A stretch of 64,000 bases of DNA from Gemmatimonadota bacterium (GCA_021299375.1 JAJTGR010000004.1:1-64000); one strand, 5' to 3'; counted from the stretch's first letter, positions 36,919 to 46,922 are shown. Program-made: numbers and translations. The notes: generated from the letters alone by a model not told the origin.

Positions 36919-38415
36919 TCATGCGTCCGTCGCGGCCGACGACAGCGTCCACGGCGGCAGCAGGTGCCGCTGCACTTTGCCCAGCGCCGTGCGCGGCAGC
37001 CCGTCCACGCGCACGAAGGCGCGCGGCACCTTGAACGACGCGATCTGCGCCCGCAGCGTGCTGGCAAGGCGGTCGACTGCCACGGTGTCGTCGCACACGA
37101 GATACGCCACCGGCACCTCGCCGCGCACCGCGTCCTTCACGCCGACCACGGCCGCTTCACGCACCCCCGGCAGCTCGGTCAGCAGCTCCTCGATCTCGCG
37201 CGGATAGATGTTGAAGCCGCCCGAAATGATGAGGTCACTGCGCCGCCCTTCGAGCGTGATGTAGCCGTCGGCCGCGCGTACCCCCACATCACCGGTGCGG
37301 AACCAGCCGCCCTGAAACGCCGCCGCCGTGGCCTCGGGACGGCGCCAGTAGCCGGCGCACACGTGGGGGCCGCGCACCAGCAACTCGCCGCTCGTGCCGT
37401 CGGGCACGTCCTCGCCCGCCTCGTTCACGAGGCGCACCGCCGTCATGGGCAGCGGGAACCCCACCGTGCCTGCCCGCCGCTCGCCGTGATACGGGTTGCT
37501 CACGTTCATGAGCGTCTCCGTCATGCCGTACCGCTCCAGAATCACCTGACCGTAGCGAGCCCGGAACGCCTCCAGCACCGGCGCCGGCAGCGGCGCCGAA
37601 CCGGACACGAACAGGCGCATGTGCGCTCCGATCTCGCGCGCCGTGTCCTCGGGCAGCGCCAGCAGCCGCACGAACATGGTGGGCACGCCGAAGAACAGCG
37701 TGGGCCGATGCGTGAGGAACCAGTCGGCCGCGCGCTCCTGCGCGAAGCGCTCCACGAGGGTCATGTGACAGCCGCTGAGCAGCCAGAGATGCACGCCATT
37801 GGCCAGGCCGTGCACATGAAAGAGCGGCAGCACCGCCAGGTAGCGGTCGTCGGCGGTGACCTCCCAGGCCTGCACCAGCGCCAGCGCATTGGCGGCGAAG
37901 TTGCCGTGCGTGAGGATCGCGCCCTTCGAGGCACCCGTGGTGCCCGACGTGTACACGAGCGCGGCCGGAGTCTCGCTGTCGGCGTGCACGGCCGGGCGCG
38001 CGTCCGACGCAGACTCCGCCTCCTGCCCCAGCGTGCCCACATCCCAGGGCACGGTGTCGGCGGGCAGCAGCGCCGCCTGCTCGGCGGTCGTCACCACCGC
38101 CACCGGCGCCGCATCGTGCACGATGTGCGCGATCTCCCGCTCGCGATACAGCACGTTGATGGGCACCACGATCACGCCCAGCTTCACGCACGCCAGCCAC
38201 AGGTCGATGAACGCCGGCTGGTTCACCAGATACAGTGCCAGCCGGTCCCCGGCACGCAATCCGCGCGCCCGCAACACCGCCGCCACACGATTGCTGCGCG
38301 CCTCCAGCTCGCCGAACGTCCACGAGGTGGTCACCCCCGCCGCATCCTCGTAGGTCAGCGCCGCCTGCGACGCGCGGCCGATCAGCGACCGGTCGTACAA
38401 TCCGAGAAGCGCCAT
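36919..38415 (-). CDS. matB: malonyl-CoA synthetase-like acyl-CoA ligase (MatB)
   Basis: 498 aa ANL-superfamily enzyme. The P-loop is YTSGTTGASKGAILTHGNFA (about 175). PLFHVHGL, VSGSAPLPAPVLEAF, ILERYGMTETLMNVSNPY and the C-terminal lysine loop RTALGKVQRHLL are all as in MatB. It activates malonate to malonyl-CoA with ATP. With MatC it would supply malonyl-CoA directly for fatty acid synthesis. The start lies 3 nt after the stop of a small unknown gene. Confidence 0.87.
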   Translation of the reverse strand: MALLGLYDRSLIGRASQAALTYEDAAGVTTSWTFGELEARSNRVAAVLRARGLRAGDRLALYLVNQPAFIDLWLACVKLGVIVVPINVLYREREIAHIVHDAAPVAVVTTAEQAALLPADTVPWDVGTLGQEAESASDARPAVHADSETPAALVYTSGTTGASKGAILTHGNFAANALALVQAWEVTADDRYLAVLPLFHVHGLANGVHLWLLSGCHMTLVERFAQERAADWFLTHRPTLFFGVPTMFVRLLALPEDTAREIGAHMRLFVSGSAPLPAPVLEAFRARYGQVILERYGMTETLMNVSNPYHGERRAGTVGFPLPMTAVRLVNEAGEDVPDGTSGELLVRGPHVCAGYWRRPEATAAAFQGGWFRTGDVGVRAADGYITLEGRRSDLIISGGFNIYPREIEELLTELPGVREAAVVGVKDAVRGEVPVAYLVCDDTVAVDRLASTLRAQIASFKVPRAFVRVDGLPRTALGKVQRHLLPPWTLSSAATDA

Positions 38416-38418
38416 GCG

Positions 38419-38889
38419 TCAGCGCAGCCCCAGCTCCTGCACGATCGCCCGCACCCCCTGCAGCGACAGCCCGTCCTCCTCGAACACGATCACGCCCATC
38501 AGCGCCCGGCTCACGTCGTCGGGAAGCCAATCGGCGCGAAAGGCCTGAATCACCGGCCCCATCGCCATCGCCTCCCCCAGCCGAGGATGCGACCACCCGG
38601 CCGCCAACGTGGGCTCGCTGTCATGGCCGTCGGCGAGAATGGCCGGCAACCGGGTGGCCGCCGTGCCCCGATACGCCAGCGGTGGCACCGCCCCGCCGAA
38701 GCTGCGCTCGAACAGCACCTGCCAGGCCATGGGACGGGCCCCACCCGTCCGCGTACCCGAGGCCACCACGATACGCGGCGAACGCGCGAGCACGTGCATG
38801 CGTTCTACCGCATCGCGGAGATCGTCGAGGATGCGCGTGTCCCGGTCCGCCGGCGTACCGGGGCCCGAACTGCCGGATTGCTGGGTCAT
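38419..38889 (-). CDS. uncharacterised protein at the head of the mat operon
   Basis: 156 aa, not recognised. The first 15 residues are Ser/Gly-rich; then a helix (ILDDLRDAVERMHVLA) and a strand IVVASGTRTGGARP follow. The end (GVIVFEEDGLSLQGVRAIVQ) reads as an alpha/beta segment. There is no signal peptide or membrane helix. It sits 3 nt before matB, so it is probably co-transcribed. It is too short for malonyl-CoA decarboxylase. Confidence 0.6.
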   Translation of the reverse strand: MTQQSGSSGPGTPADRDTRILDDLRDAVERMHVLARSPRIVVASGTRTGGARPMAWQVLFERSFGGAVPPLAYRGTAATRLPAILADGHDSEPTLAAGWSHPRLGEAMAMGPVIQAFRADWLPDDVSRALMGVIVFEEDGLSLQGVRAIVQELGLR

Positions 38890-38935
38890 CCCCCAATCTT
38901 CGCGTCCGATTGCGTCCCCAGCCACCCCGCGCGCC

Positions 38936-40102
38936 GTGTTCACGCTGTTCGTCATCGTCTTTCTCGACCTGATCGGCTTCGGCATGATCATCCCGGTCTT
39001 CCCGTTCTACGCCGAACGGGTCGGGGTCGCGCCGTCCACCGTCATCTTCTTCCTCGGCCTCTACTCGGCAGGTCAACTCGTCGGCGCCCCTCTGTGGGGC
39101 AGCCTCTCCGACCGCATTGGCCGCCGCCCGGTTCTCCTCGCCACCCTGCTCGCCAACGCCGCCTCGGCCTTCATGCTGGCGGAAAGTGACACCGGGCTGA
39201 CGCTGGCCCTCTCGCGCATCATTGCCGGCCTGGCCGCCGGCAACATCTCCACGGCCTATGCCTACACCACCGACATCACCACCGACGCCACGCGTCCCAA
39301 GGCGCTCGGCCTGCTGGGCTCCGCCTTCGGCATGGGGTTCATCCTCGGCCCGGCCTTGGGGGGGCTGCTCGCCGGCGGCAACGCCGACGACGGCTCCTCA
39401 CTCGGGCGGGTGGCGATGGGGGCCGCGGCGCTGTCGCTGGTGGCGTTCGTGCTGACGTTCGTTCGCCTCCCCGAGTCCCTGCCGCCGGAGAAGCGCCGCC
39501 AGAAGCACACCAAGCGCGCCGGGTTCGGCGTCTACCTGGCCCGGCCCACACTGCGCGGGCTGCTGCTGGCCACGGTGATCGTGGTGGCCGCGGTCGCCCT
39601 CTTTCAGAGCACCATGGCGCTGTTCGGCGCCGAGCGGCTGGGGATCGGCCCACGCACGTTGGGGTGGATTTACGGGTTCGTCGGCGTGATCTCGGTGGCG
39701 GTGCAGGCGGGCATCATCGGCAAGCTCACCACCCGGTTCGGCCCGCAGCGCCTCACGCGCGCCGGCGCCGTGCTCATTGCCATCGGCATGGCCGGCATTC
39801 CGCTGGCCCAGCAGTTGCCGTGGCTGCTCGCCACGCTCGCCGTGTTCGGGGTGGGCTCGGCGCTCTTCAACCCCAGCATGAGCGGCCTGGTGGCCGGCTC
39901 CGCCGCGCCGCACGAACGCGGCGGCGTGCTCGGCGCCTATCAGGCCGCCGCGTCGCTGGGGCGCGTGATCGGCCCCATGGCGGCGAGCGGCGTGGCCCAG
40001 GTGGCTGGACTGGCGTGGCCGTTCGTGGTGGGGGCGGCGGTGTCGGTGCTCGGATTGCTGTTCATCACCAGCACGCCACGCATGGCGCCACCGGGTCAGT
40101 AG
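38936..40102 (+). CDS. MFS exporter (DHA1, TetA-like)
   Basis: 388 aa from a GTG start at 38936, which places the first helix at residue 1 (FTLFVIVFLDLIGFGMIIPV). The family motif GSLSDRIGRRPVLL (loop 2-3) and GSAFGMGFILGPALGG (motif C of drug/H+ antiporters) are clear. About 12 helices are present. It probably exports a drug or metabolite by proton antiport. It is divergent from the mat operon with a 46-bp gap. An ATT at 38909 is an alternative, less likely start. Confidence 0.86.
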   Translation: MFTLFVIVFLDLIGFGMIIPVFPFYAERVGVAPSTVIFFLGLYSAGQLVGAPLWGSLSDRIGRRPVLLATLLANAASAFMLAESDTGLTLALSRIIAGLAAGNISTAYAYTTDITTDATRPKALGLLGSAFGMGFILGPALGGLLAGGNADDGSSLGRVAMGAAALSLVAFVLTFVRLPESLPPEKRRQKHTKRAGFGVYLARPTLRGLLLATVIVVAAVALFQSTMALFGAERLGIGPRTLGWIYGFVGVISVAVQAGIIGKLTTRFGPQRLTRAGAVLIAIGMAGIPLAQQLPWLLATLAVFGVGSALFNPSMSGLVAGSAAPHERGGVLGAYQAAASLGRVIGPMAASGVAQVAGLAWPFVVGAAVSVLGLLFITSTPRMAPPGQ

Positions 40103-40359
40103 TCGGCGTTGGGTAGCCCCGTTGTTTCCGACGCGGACTCTGTTGTCCCCGACGCGGAGTACCTTACCCGATGACGCAGAGGCAATGAGCCCAGGAGGCA
40201 ACGACATCGCAGTGTTGGCGTTGTTCATTTCCTGCATGGAAATAGCACCAAACGCGTGATGTCCGTGCCTCCTCACCTCCAGACCTCTGCGCGATCAGGT
40301 CCGTCTCAACTCTCCCATCTCCAGGCCGTGCGTGATCAGCGACGTCCCGATCGCGCCAC
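40103..40359. other. intergenic region with two 21-bp direct repeats
   Basis: Between the convergent MFS and M48 genes. GTTGTTTCCGACGCGGA (from 40121) is repeated as GTTGTCCCCGACGCGGA (from 40142), a 21-bp period with one mismatch in 17. No gene is recognised in the remaining 200 bp. Confidence 0.5.
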
Positions 40360-41793
40360 TCACCGACCAACGCCCCCCACCACGCGCTTGAGCAACGTGC
40401 CGCGCGGCACCACCGTCGTCGCCTCGATGCCGTTGATGATGTACACCTGCTCGGCGGGGATGCTGCTCGGATAGCGCTGCACGAACTGCGCGCCGCTGAG
40501 CGGCTCGGGGAGCGAGACGAGCTCCACCCGCGCTGGTTGCACGTTGAGCGCCGCCGCGTCGGTGAGCGCCCGGAATGAGCGAATCGCCGCTTCGAGTTCG
40601 GGGCCGCGCGGCGACGCCACCGGTGGCGCCATCAGCCCGAGCAGCACGTACGTCGCGTTCTGGTACGACAGCGACGCCACGATGCCGGTGAGCGTGCCCT
40701 GCTGCGCCTGCGCGTCGAACGTCGCCATCACCGCGGGAATGCCGTTGATCGTGGTCTGGCCGGACTGCCGCGTGGTGATGCCCTGCCGCTGCAGGAACGC
40801 CTGCAGCGCCTGCGCCGGCGTGCCCTGCCCGAAAGCCAGCTGCAGCTGCGCGCCCTGGTCGGGGCTCAGCGCCAGAACCGCATCGGGTTGGTTCGCCACC
40901 TGCCACCCGCGCGGGAAGTCGAGCTGGAAGCGCAGGTCGGGATGCAGAAAACGCGTACCCTGAAAGAACCCGTTCCGCGGATTCTCGCCGAACACCATGC
41001 CCTGCAGCAGTCGCAGGTATTCGTCGCGGTTGACCCGCGTGCCCGTCAGTGCACTCGCCGGCGTCTGCGCCACGCGCTGCTCGGCCCGCTGAATGCGATT
41101 GCCCGGATCGGGGTGCGTACTCTGCCACTCGGGCACACGCCCCGTGCCGGCCCCGAGGCGCCCCAGCGTGGCGAACACCTTCGGCGCCTCGCGCACGTCG
41201 TAGCCCTGCGCCAGCGCGTACTTGAAGCCCAGCGCGTCCGACTGCAGCTCGTCGTCGCGCCCGAACTTGAGGAACAGCAGCGACGCGCTGGTGCCGAGCA
41301 CGTCGCCGTACTTCGCGACCGTGGGCGAGAAGATGCTCGCACCCACCAACCCGATCTGCGCCACCTGCTGCTGGCTCATCGCCGCCACGGTGTGCTTGGC
41401 CGTGACGTGGCCGATCTCGTGCCCCACCACCTCGGCCAGTTCCGCCTCGCTGTTCAGGTGCGTCAGCAGCCCGCGCGTGACGAAGATGAAGCCGCCCGGA
41501 TAGGCGAAGGCATTCACCGCCGCATCGTCGAGTACATGAAACTCCCATGGCAGACTCGGCCGCTCGGACTTCGCCGCCATCTGGGCCCCCATGCGGCGCA
41601 CCAGCGCCTGCACGGCGGGATGGTCCAGCGCGCCCACGCGCTGCAGGTCGCCACGTGACGCCTCCCGGCCCATCTGGATCTCCTGCGATTCCGGGATGAG
41701 CGACAGCTCGCGTCGTCCGGTCACCGGATTCGTGGCACAGCTCGCCGTCAGCGCGAGGCCGGCCAACCGCAGGTATCGGACGGGATATCGCAT
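40360..41793 (-). CDS. M48-family metalloprotease lipoprotein
   Basis: 477 aa from the ATG at 41793, with GGGGAGG at ribosome-site distance. The lipobox ends LTASC (Cys 19), so it is anchored in the periplasm. The HEIGH zinc motif is at 125-129, with a following glutamate in the DELQSDALG segment. The C-terminal 250 residues are typical of BepA/LoiP-like proteases with an accessory domain; this one includes LALSPDQGAQLQLAFGQG and two similar strands. It probably helps outer-membrane protein quality control. TAGAAT at 41882-41877 may be its -10. Confidence 0.9.
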   Translation of the reverse strand: MRYPVRYLRLAGLALTASCATNPVTGRRELSLIPESQEIQMGREASRGDLQRVGALDHPAVQALVRRMGAQMAAKSERPSLPWEFHVLDDAAVNAFAYPGGFIFVTRGLLTHLNSEAELAEVVGHEIGHVTAKHTVAAMSQQQVAQIGLVGASIFSPTVAKYGDVLGTSASLLFLKFGRDDELQSDALGFKYALAQGYDVREAPKVFATLGRLGAGTGRVPEWQSTHPDPGNRIQRAEQRVAQTPASALTGTRVNRDEYLRLLQGMVFGENPRNGFFQGTRFLHPDLRFQLDFPRGWQVANQPDAVLALSPDQGAQLQLAFGQGTPAQALQAFLQRQGITTRQSGQTTINGIPAVMATFDAQAQQGTLTGIVASLSYQNATYVLLGLMAPPVASPRGPELEAAIRSFRALTDAAALNVQPARVELVSLPEPLSGAQFVQRYPSSIPAEQVYIINGIEATTVVPRGTLLKRVVGGVGR

Positions 41794-41876
41794 GATGCCT
41801 CCCCGAGGCTGCCCAGGATTCCGGTCATCCGTGACACTGCGCACAGACGACGTGACGATCGGAGCACCATCGCTTG

Positions 41877-41882
41877 ATTCTA
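41877..41882 (-). promoter_or_regulatory. possible -10 of the M48 gene
   Basis: TAGAAT on the minus strand, about 84 nt before the ATG. No good -35 is seen 17 nt upstream. Confidence 0.3.
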
Positions 41883-41949
41883 CCACATCCGCGCCCCACA
41901 TTCGCGGACGCATGACCATCCGCTCGTGCCTCCCCGACTGTCCCTCACC

Positions 41950-42945
41950 ATGCTGCCAATGATCGTGCGCCTTCTGCGCATGCCCCCGCGCGCGTCCCGC
42001 GCCTGGTGCGCCCCTGTCCTGCCGGCCCTCACGGCGCTGCTCGCCGCGTGCGGCGGTCCCGGACCGACGCCTTCGCCCACCCCCATGGCCGGCGCTGACG
42101 CGCGCGCCATGGCCAGTGAGCAGAGCCGAGGCCTTGGCCCGCGCGGGACCGTCGGTGTGCCGCCGTTCGCGACCAGCGCCCAGGACACCACGCTGTCGCC
42201 GCTGTCGTTCGCGCTCGCCGATCTCGTCGCCACCGACCTCTCGCGCAGCAAGGCGGTGCGCATCGTCGAGCGGGCCCGGTTCGCCGAGGTGCTGCGCGAA
42301 CTCGACCTCGCCGCGTCGGGACGCGTCGACTCGGCCACGGCGCCGCGTGTCGGCCGCCTGGTGAGCGCCGAACGCCTCGTCTTCGGCTCGGTGTCGGCGC
42401 TCCCCGACGGTCGCACCCTGCGCCTCGGTGCCCGCATCGGCGACGTCGAGCGCGGCGCCGTCACGCAGGCCGTCGACGCGCAGGCGCCGCTGGCCGAGAT
42501 CCTGGCCGCCGAGAAGGCGCTCGTGCTGCGCCTCTTCGAGTCGCTCGGCGTGGTGCTCACGCCGGCCGAAAAGGCGGAGGTCGAGCAGCAGCCCACAAAG
42601 AACATCGCGGCGCTGCTGGCCTACGGCCGTGGTGTGCAGCGCACGTACGAGGGCGACTACCGCGGCGCGGCGGCAGCGTTCCGCGACGCGCAGCGCCTCG
42701 ACCCCGCCTTCGGTCAGGCGCGCACCCGCGAACTGCAGGTCCGCTCCGTCGGCGCCATGGGCACCGGCTCACCGGTCTCCATTCCCGGCCTGCGCCCGCT
42801 CGACGGCGCGATCTCGAGTACGGTCGATCGGCTGAACCGCCCGCTCGACCTCATCACCAACGTGTCACGCGCCGTGAGTACGGCCCTCGACCCCGCGTTC
42901 CCCGCCTCGCAGGCGACCGTCATCATCACGATCACCCGCCCATGA
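41950..42945 (+). CDS. CsgG/LpoB-like lipoprotein
   Basis: About 331 aa from the ATG at 41950. GTG 41926 or ATG 41980 are alternatives; the latter gives a normal 24-residue signal. The lipobox is ALLAAC. The domain after residue about 80 has the CsgG/LpoB pattern: DLVATDLSRSKAVRIVERAR, then LRELDLAASGRVDSATAPRV and LVFGSVSALPDGRTLRL. A C-terminal TPR-like stretch (AYGRGVQRTYEGDYRGAAAA) follows. Such proteins assemble outer-membrane export pores or regulate cell-wall synthases. It overlaps the next gene by ATGA. Confidence 0.72.
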   Translation: MLPMIVRLLRMPPRASRAWCAPVLPALTALLAACGGPGPTPSPTPMAGADARAMASEQSRGLGPRGTVGVPPFATSAQDTTLSPLSFALADLVATDLSRSKAVRIVERARFAEVLRELDLAASGRVDSATAPRVGRLVSAERLVFGSVSALPDGRTLRLGARIGDVERGAVTQAVDAQAPLAEILAAEKALVLRLFESLGVVLTPAEKAEVEQQPTKNIAALLAYGRGVQRTYEGDYRGAAAAFRDAQRLDPAFGQARTRELQVRSVGAMGTGSPVSIPGLRPLDGAISSTVDRLNRPLDLITNVSRAVSTALDPAFPASQATVIITITRP

Positions 42946-44201
42946 CCTTCTCGCGTACCGTTCTCCACCGCGCGCGGTCGATGCGGCGCTCCGTCGCCCT
43001 GTTCCCCGCCGTGGCCCTCACGCCGGCGCTGCTGTCGGCCCAGGATCGCCTCATCGGCACCGGCGCCCTCGGCGTCGGCGCCACCGTCGATGCCATCTCG
43101 TTCGGCGGCGTGGGCTTCCAGCAGCCCGGCGCCGCCGGGCGTGACTCCATCCGCCTGCGCAGCATCCAGCAGTTCTCGGTGCCCGTCTCGGTGGCGTTAC
43201 CCATCGGTACCGCCTGGACCGTCGACCTGCAGTCGGCGTTTGCGTACCAGCGCCTGACCTTCGACCCCAAGTTGGGCACCGCCGGTCCCCGCCAGACGTC
43301 CACGCTCTATGGCCCCACCGATGTGCGCGTGCGCGCCACCGGCCGGCTCTGGAACGACGCGCTCACGCTGACCGCTGGCTTCAACGCCCCCACCGGCAAG
43401 ACCGAGCTCACCAGCAGCAATCTCACTGTGCTGCGCGCCGCCGCCGCCCCCGCCCTCGGACTCGGCACACCGCCGGTCGGGGCGGGCCCCAGCGGCACCA
43501 TGGGCGCCGTCGTGGCCACGCAGGTGCTGGGCTGGGCCGTCGCCCTCGGTGGGTCGTACGAGTATCGCGGCACCTATCAGCCCATCGCCGCCCTCGCCGC
43601 CGGCTCGCCATCGCTCGACTTCCAGCCCGGTGCGGTGGTGCGCGGCTCGCTGGGCCTCGATCGCCTGGTCGGCAACCACCGCCTCAGCGTCACCGGCGCC
43701 GTCGACGTCTACTCCGACGACGAACTGCGCGGGCCGCTGGGCGCCTCGGCGGCGCCGATCTCCACGGTCCGCCTTGGCCCCATCTACACCACCGACGTGC
43801 AACTGCAGCTCGCCGCTCCGCGCCTGCGCGAGTTCGTGCTCTGGGGCTCGAACCGCTTCCGCACGCGCTACCAGCTCGACGGCGTCGAGCGGGCCGGCAC
43901 AAGCGGGAACTACCTCGACGGCGGGGTGCGTACCCGCATCCCGTTGTCCGGCGGCACCGACCTGCTGCTCACCGGTGACGGCCGGTGGCACACCGGTCTC
44001 GCCATCAACCAGGGGCTCGCCACCTCCGGCGTCATCAGCGGCGGCGGCACCATCGGCCTCATCACGCAAGCCGGCGCCTTCTCCATTCAGCCGTACATCC
44101 GGGGCCAGGGCGGCCAGCTGCGCCCCCGCGTCTCCGGCACCGCCCCCCGCACCTCCTTCGTCGGTGGCTCCGCGGGTCTCGTCATCGTGACCCGGTTCTA
44201 A
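42942..44201 (+). CDS. outer-membrane beta-barrel protein
   Basis: 419 aa. A signal peptide ends at ALLSAQD (about 34). Regular amphipathic strands run to the end, and the last residue is Phe (GLVIVTRF), typical for barrels recognised by BAM. The strands in the GFNAPTGKTELTSSN region resemble FadL/MetA-pathway-type transporter barrels, but I cannot assign a family. It is coupled to the CsgG/LpoB-like gene before it and 6 bp from the lipoprotein gene after it. Confidence 0.7.
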   Translation: MTFSRTVLHRARSMRRSVALFPAVALTPALLSAQDRLIGTGALGVGATVDAISFGGVGFQQPGAAGRDSIRLRSIQQFSVPVSVALPIGTAWTVDLQSAFAYQRLTFDPKLGTAGPRQTSTLYGPTDVRVRATGRLWNDALTLTAGFNAPTGKTELTSSNLTVLRAAAAPALGLGTPPVGAGPSGTMGAVVATQVLGWAVALGGSYEYRGTYQPIAALAAGSPSLDFQPGAVVRGSLGLDRLVGNHRLSVTGAVDVYSDDELRGPLGASAAPISTVRLGPIYTTDVQLQLAAPRLREFVLWGSNRFRTRYQLDGVERAGTSGNYLDGGVRTRIPLSGGTDLLLTGDGRWHTGLAINQGLATSGVISGGGTIGLITQAGAFSIQPYIRGQGGQLRPRVSGTAPRTSFVGGSAGLVIVTRF

Positions 44202-44207
44202 TCGCCC

Positions 44208-46901
44208 ATGCCCACCATGCTCATGTCCACTCGTCGGGCGCGACCCGCGACGTTCGCCCTGCTCGCCGGCCTCACGGCAGCCCTTGGCGCCTGCGCCGAC
44301 GGCGCCGGGGTCGCCGATTCGGTCGCACCCGGCATGCCCGGCGGCGACCGACCGGCCCGCGTCGCCGTCGCCGCCGCCGTCTCCTACAGCGCCGCCGCCG
44401 TCGCCGAGGTCCGCGTCACGGCCCGCTACCGCCTCCAGGGCGGCGCGTTGGCCCCGCTCAGCACCCAGAGCATCACGCTCACTGACGTGCCGAGTCAGCA
44501 GGTCCCCATCAGCCTCGACCTCGCCAACTGCCTGCGCGACGCCACGCGGGCCGGCCTCGGCAGCGCCGCTGCGGCAGCCGACGAGTGCGTCGTGCAGCTC
44601 GAGCTGCAGCTGTTCCTCGATGGCGTGTCGGTCGACCGCCAGCTGGTCGGCCCGCTGTCGCTGCGCCCCGGCCAGACCAGCACCATCACCGAGCCCGTGC
44701 CGCTCAGCGACATCGCCGAGGTCCGCCTGACCGCCCCGCCGGCGAATGTGGTGACCCCGGGCCAGCCGTTGCGCGTCGAAGTCGCGCGCACCATGGCGCT
44801 CACCGCGCAGGTACTCGACCGGACCGGTCGCACGCTTACCGGCCGCACGCCGGTGTGGAACAGCTCGGCGCCCAGCGTCGCCACCGTCAGCGCCACCGGC
44901 GTGGTGACAGCCATCGCGCCGGGTGCTGCCCGCATCACCGCCGAGGTCGGCAACCGGCAGGCCAGCGTCGATGTGCGCGTGGTGCCGCCCCCGCAGGTGC
45001 TCACCGTGGTCGCGGCCGGTATCAGCGGCGGCGGGCGGGTCACGTCGGCACCGGCCGGTGTCGATTGTGTCGTGAACGGGACCCAGACCACCGGCGTCTG
45101 CACGTTCACGTTCCCGGGCGACATCCAGGCCGTGCTCACGGCTACGCCGGCCTCCGGCAGCGAGCTGGTGGGCTGGTCGGGTGACTGCGCCGGCACACAG
45201 GGCGCGGCCTGCACCCTCTCCATGGCCCAGCCGCGTACCGCCGGCATCGTGTTCCGCGCCCGACGCAGCCTGAACGTGACGGCGCTCGGCGGCGGCATCG
45301 GCTCGGTGGCCTCCGACTTGGGCGGCATCGTCTGCGTCATGCAGGCCGGCACCACCAGCGGCCCGTGCAGCGCCACGTATCTCGACGGCACGGTCGTGAC
45401 GCTCTCGGCCACCGCCGCTGGCTCGAGTGTCTTCCGTGGCTGGTCGGGCGACTGCGCCGGCGTGAGCGGCCCGGTCTGCCAGCTGACGATGAACGCCAAC
45501 CGCACGGCGACCGCTCGCTTCGAGGCGCCGGTGAGCGTCTCCATCAGCGGGACCGGTCTCGGCAACGGGCTGATCACCTCGTCGCCGACCGGTCTGTCCT
45601 GCTCGCTGCAGGGCAGCAACGGCAGCGGCGCCTGCACGGCACTGTTCATCGACGGCACCAGCATTACGCTCACCGCCAACGCGTCCAGCGGCAGCACCTT
45701 CCGCGGCTGGGGCGGCGACTGCGCCACGGCCAGTGGCACCACCTGCACGCTGCTGGTCACAGGCGGCAGCAAGGCGGTCACCGCCCGCTTCGATCCGCCG
45801 GCCACGCTCAGCGTGATCCCCAGCGGCACCGGTGACGGCCAGGTGTTCGCCGGCAACGTCATCAGCTGTCTGCGCGCCAACACCGCCAACAGCGGCACCT
45901 GCAGTGCGACCGTGGCCAACGGCACCATTCTCACCCTCACGGCACTCCCGGACGGCGAGAGCCAGTTCACGGGCTGGACCGGTGCCTGCAGTGGCACGAG
46001 TCTCTGCCAGGTCACCATGGACCAGGCGCGCACGGTCGGCGCCGTGTTCACCCGCCGTCAGGTGCAGCTCACCCTCACGCTGACCGGCCCCGGCTTCGGC
46101 AATGTCCGGCTCAACAACGGGTTCACCTGCACACTCGCCGAGGGTGAGTCGAGCAAGGAGTGTGTCACCTTCGTCGACGTGAGCCGCCAGCTCACGCTCA
46201 CCGCAACCCCCGCACAGGGGCAGGTGTTCTCGTCGTACAGCGGCCTGTGCACGTCGAGCAGTGCCGTGTGCACGTTCATCGTGACCGGCCCGTCGTCGAT
46301 CACCGCCACGTTCGGGCTGGCCACGGGGACGGTGTTCGTCGCTCCGGCCTCCACGTCCACCGGCAACGGGGTGGTGTACACCTCCACCGAGTCGATCAGC
46401 TGCTCCATGACCGGCACGTCGGTCACTACCCAGAGCACCTGCAGCCTCACCGTGCCCTCCGGCACCCAGATCACGCTGTTCGCCGCGGCATCCTCGGGGT
46501 CGAGCTTCACCGAGTGGGGCGGCGGCTGCGCGTCGGCCGGCAGCAACTCCACGTGCACGATCACGGCGACGGGCAATGTCTCGGTCACGGCGCGCTTCGC
46601 GCTCGTTCCGACGGTGACCGTCGCGGTGTCGCTCACGGGGGCAGGGGGAATCATGCAGGCCAGCGGGAGCGGATTCTCGGAAACCTGCACACGCCCGACC
46701 GGCTCCATCGCCCCCACCACCGCCTGCAGCTGGTCCATTCCGCAGGGGCAGTCGTTCGGGGTGACGCTGCTGGGCCTGAGTGGCTCGGTCGGCACCTTCA
46801 ACTCGTCCTCGTTGCAGCTCTGCTACATGGTCAGCAGTCCGTGCACGGTGGGCGGACTCACGAACGGCAACAGTATCGCCGCCGTGTTCACCGTACCGTA
46901 G
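44208..46901 (+). CDS. large lipoprotein with a BIG2 domain and seven GWSGDC-type repeats
   Basis: 897 aa. The lipobox is ALGAC (about 29). Residues about 180-260 form a bacterial Ig-like BIG2 domain (VWNSSAPSVATVSATGVVTA). Repeats of about 75 residues then follow, each with a F/LxGWSGDCAG core and closing Cys, such as LVGWSGDCAGTQGAACTLSM, FRGWSGDCAGVSGPVCQLTM and FTGWTGACSGTSLCQVTM. These resemble the InlB-B/divergent bacterial repeat family found in surface adhesins. The cysteines come in pairs and would form disulfides. It is third in the operon; a strong hairpin follows. Confidence 0.8.
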   Translation: MPTMLMSTRRARPATFALLAGLTAALGACADGAGVADSVAPGMPGGDRPARVAVAAAVSYSAAAVAEVRVTARYRLQGGALAPLSTQSITLTDVPSQQVPISLDLANCLRDATRAGLGSAAAAADECVVQLELQLFLDGVSVDRQLVGPLSLRPGQTSTITEPVPLSDIAEVRLTAPPANVVTPGQPLRVEVARTMALTAQVLDRTGRTLTGRTPVWNSSAPSVATVSATGVVTAIAPGAARITAEVGNRQASVDVRVVPPPQVLTVVAAGISGGGRVTSAPAGVDCVVNGTQTTGVCTFTFPGDIQAVLTATPASGSELVGWSGDCAGTQGAACTLSMAQPRTAGIVFRARRSLNVTALGGGIGSVASDLGGIVCVMQAGTTSGPCSATYLDGTVVTLSATAAGSSVFRGWSGDCAGVSGPVCQLTMNANRTATARFEAPVSVSISGTGLGNGLITSSPTGLSCSLQGSNGSGACTALFIDGTSITLTANASSGSTFRGWGGDCATASGTTCTLLVTGGSKAVTARFDPPATLSVIPSGTGDGQVFAGNVISCLRANTANSGTCSATVANGTILTLTALPDGESQFTGWTGACSGTSLCQVTMDQARTVGAVFTRRQVQLTLTLTGPGFGNVRLNNGFTCTLAEGESSKECVTFVDVSRQLTLTATPAQGQVFSSYSGLCTSSSAVCTFIVTGPSSITATFGLATGTVFVAPASTSTGNGVVYTSTESISCSMTGTSVTTQSTCSLTVPSGTQITLFAAASSGSSFTEWGGGCASAGSNSTCTITATGNVSVTARFALVPTVTVAVSLTGAGGIMQASGSGFSETCTRPTGSIAPTTACSWSIPQGQSFGVTLLGLSGSVGTFNSSSLQLCYMVSSPCTVGGLTNGNSIAAVFTVP

Positions 46902-46922
46902 GCGACGGTGTGGGAGAAACCA

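Noticed and set aside
38909-38935. ATT start for the MFS gene
   Set aside because: The GTG at 38936 places the first membrane helix correctly and is a far commoner start.
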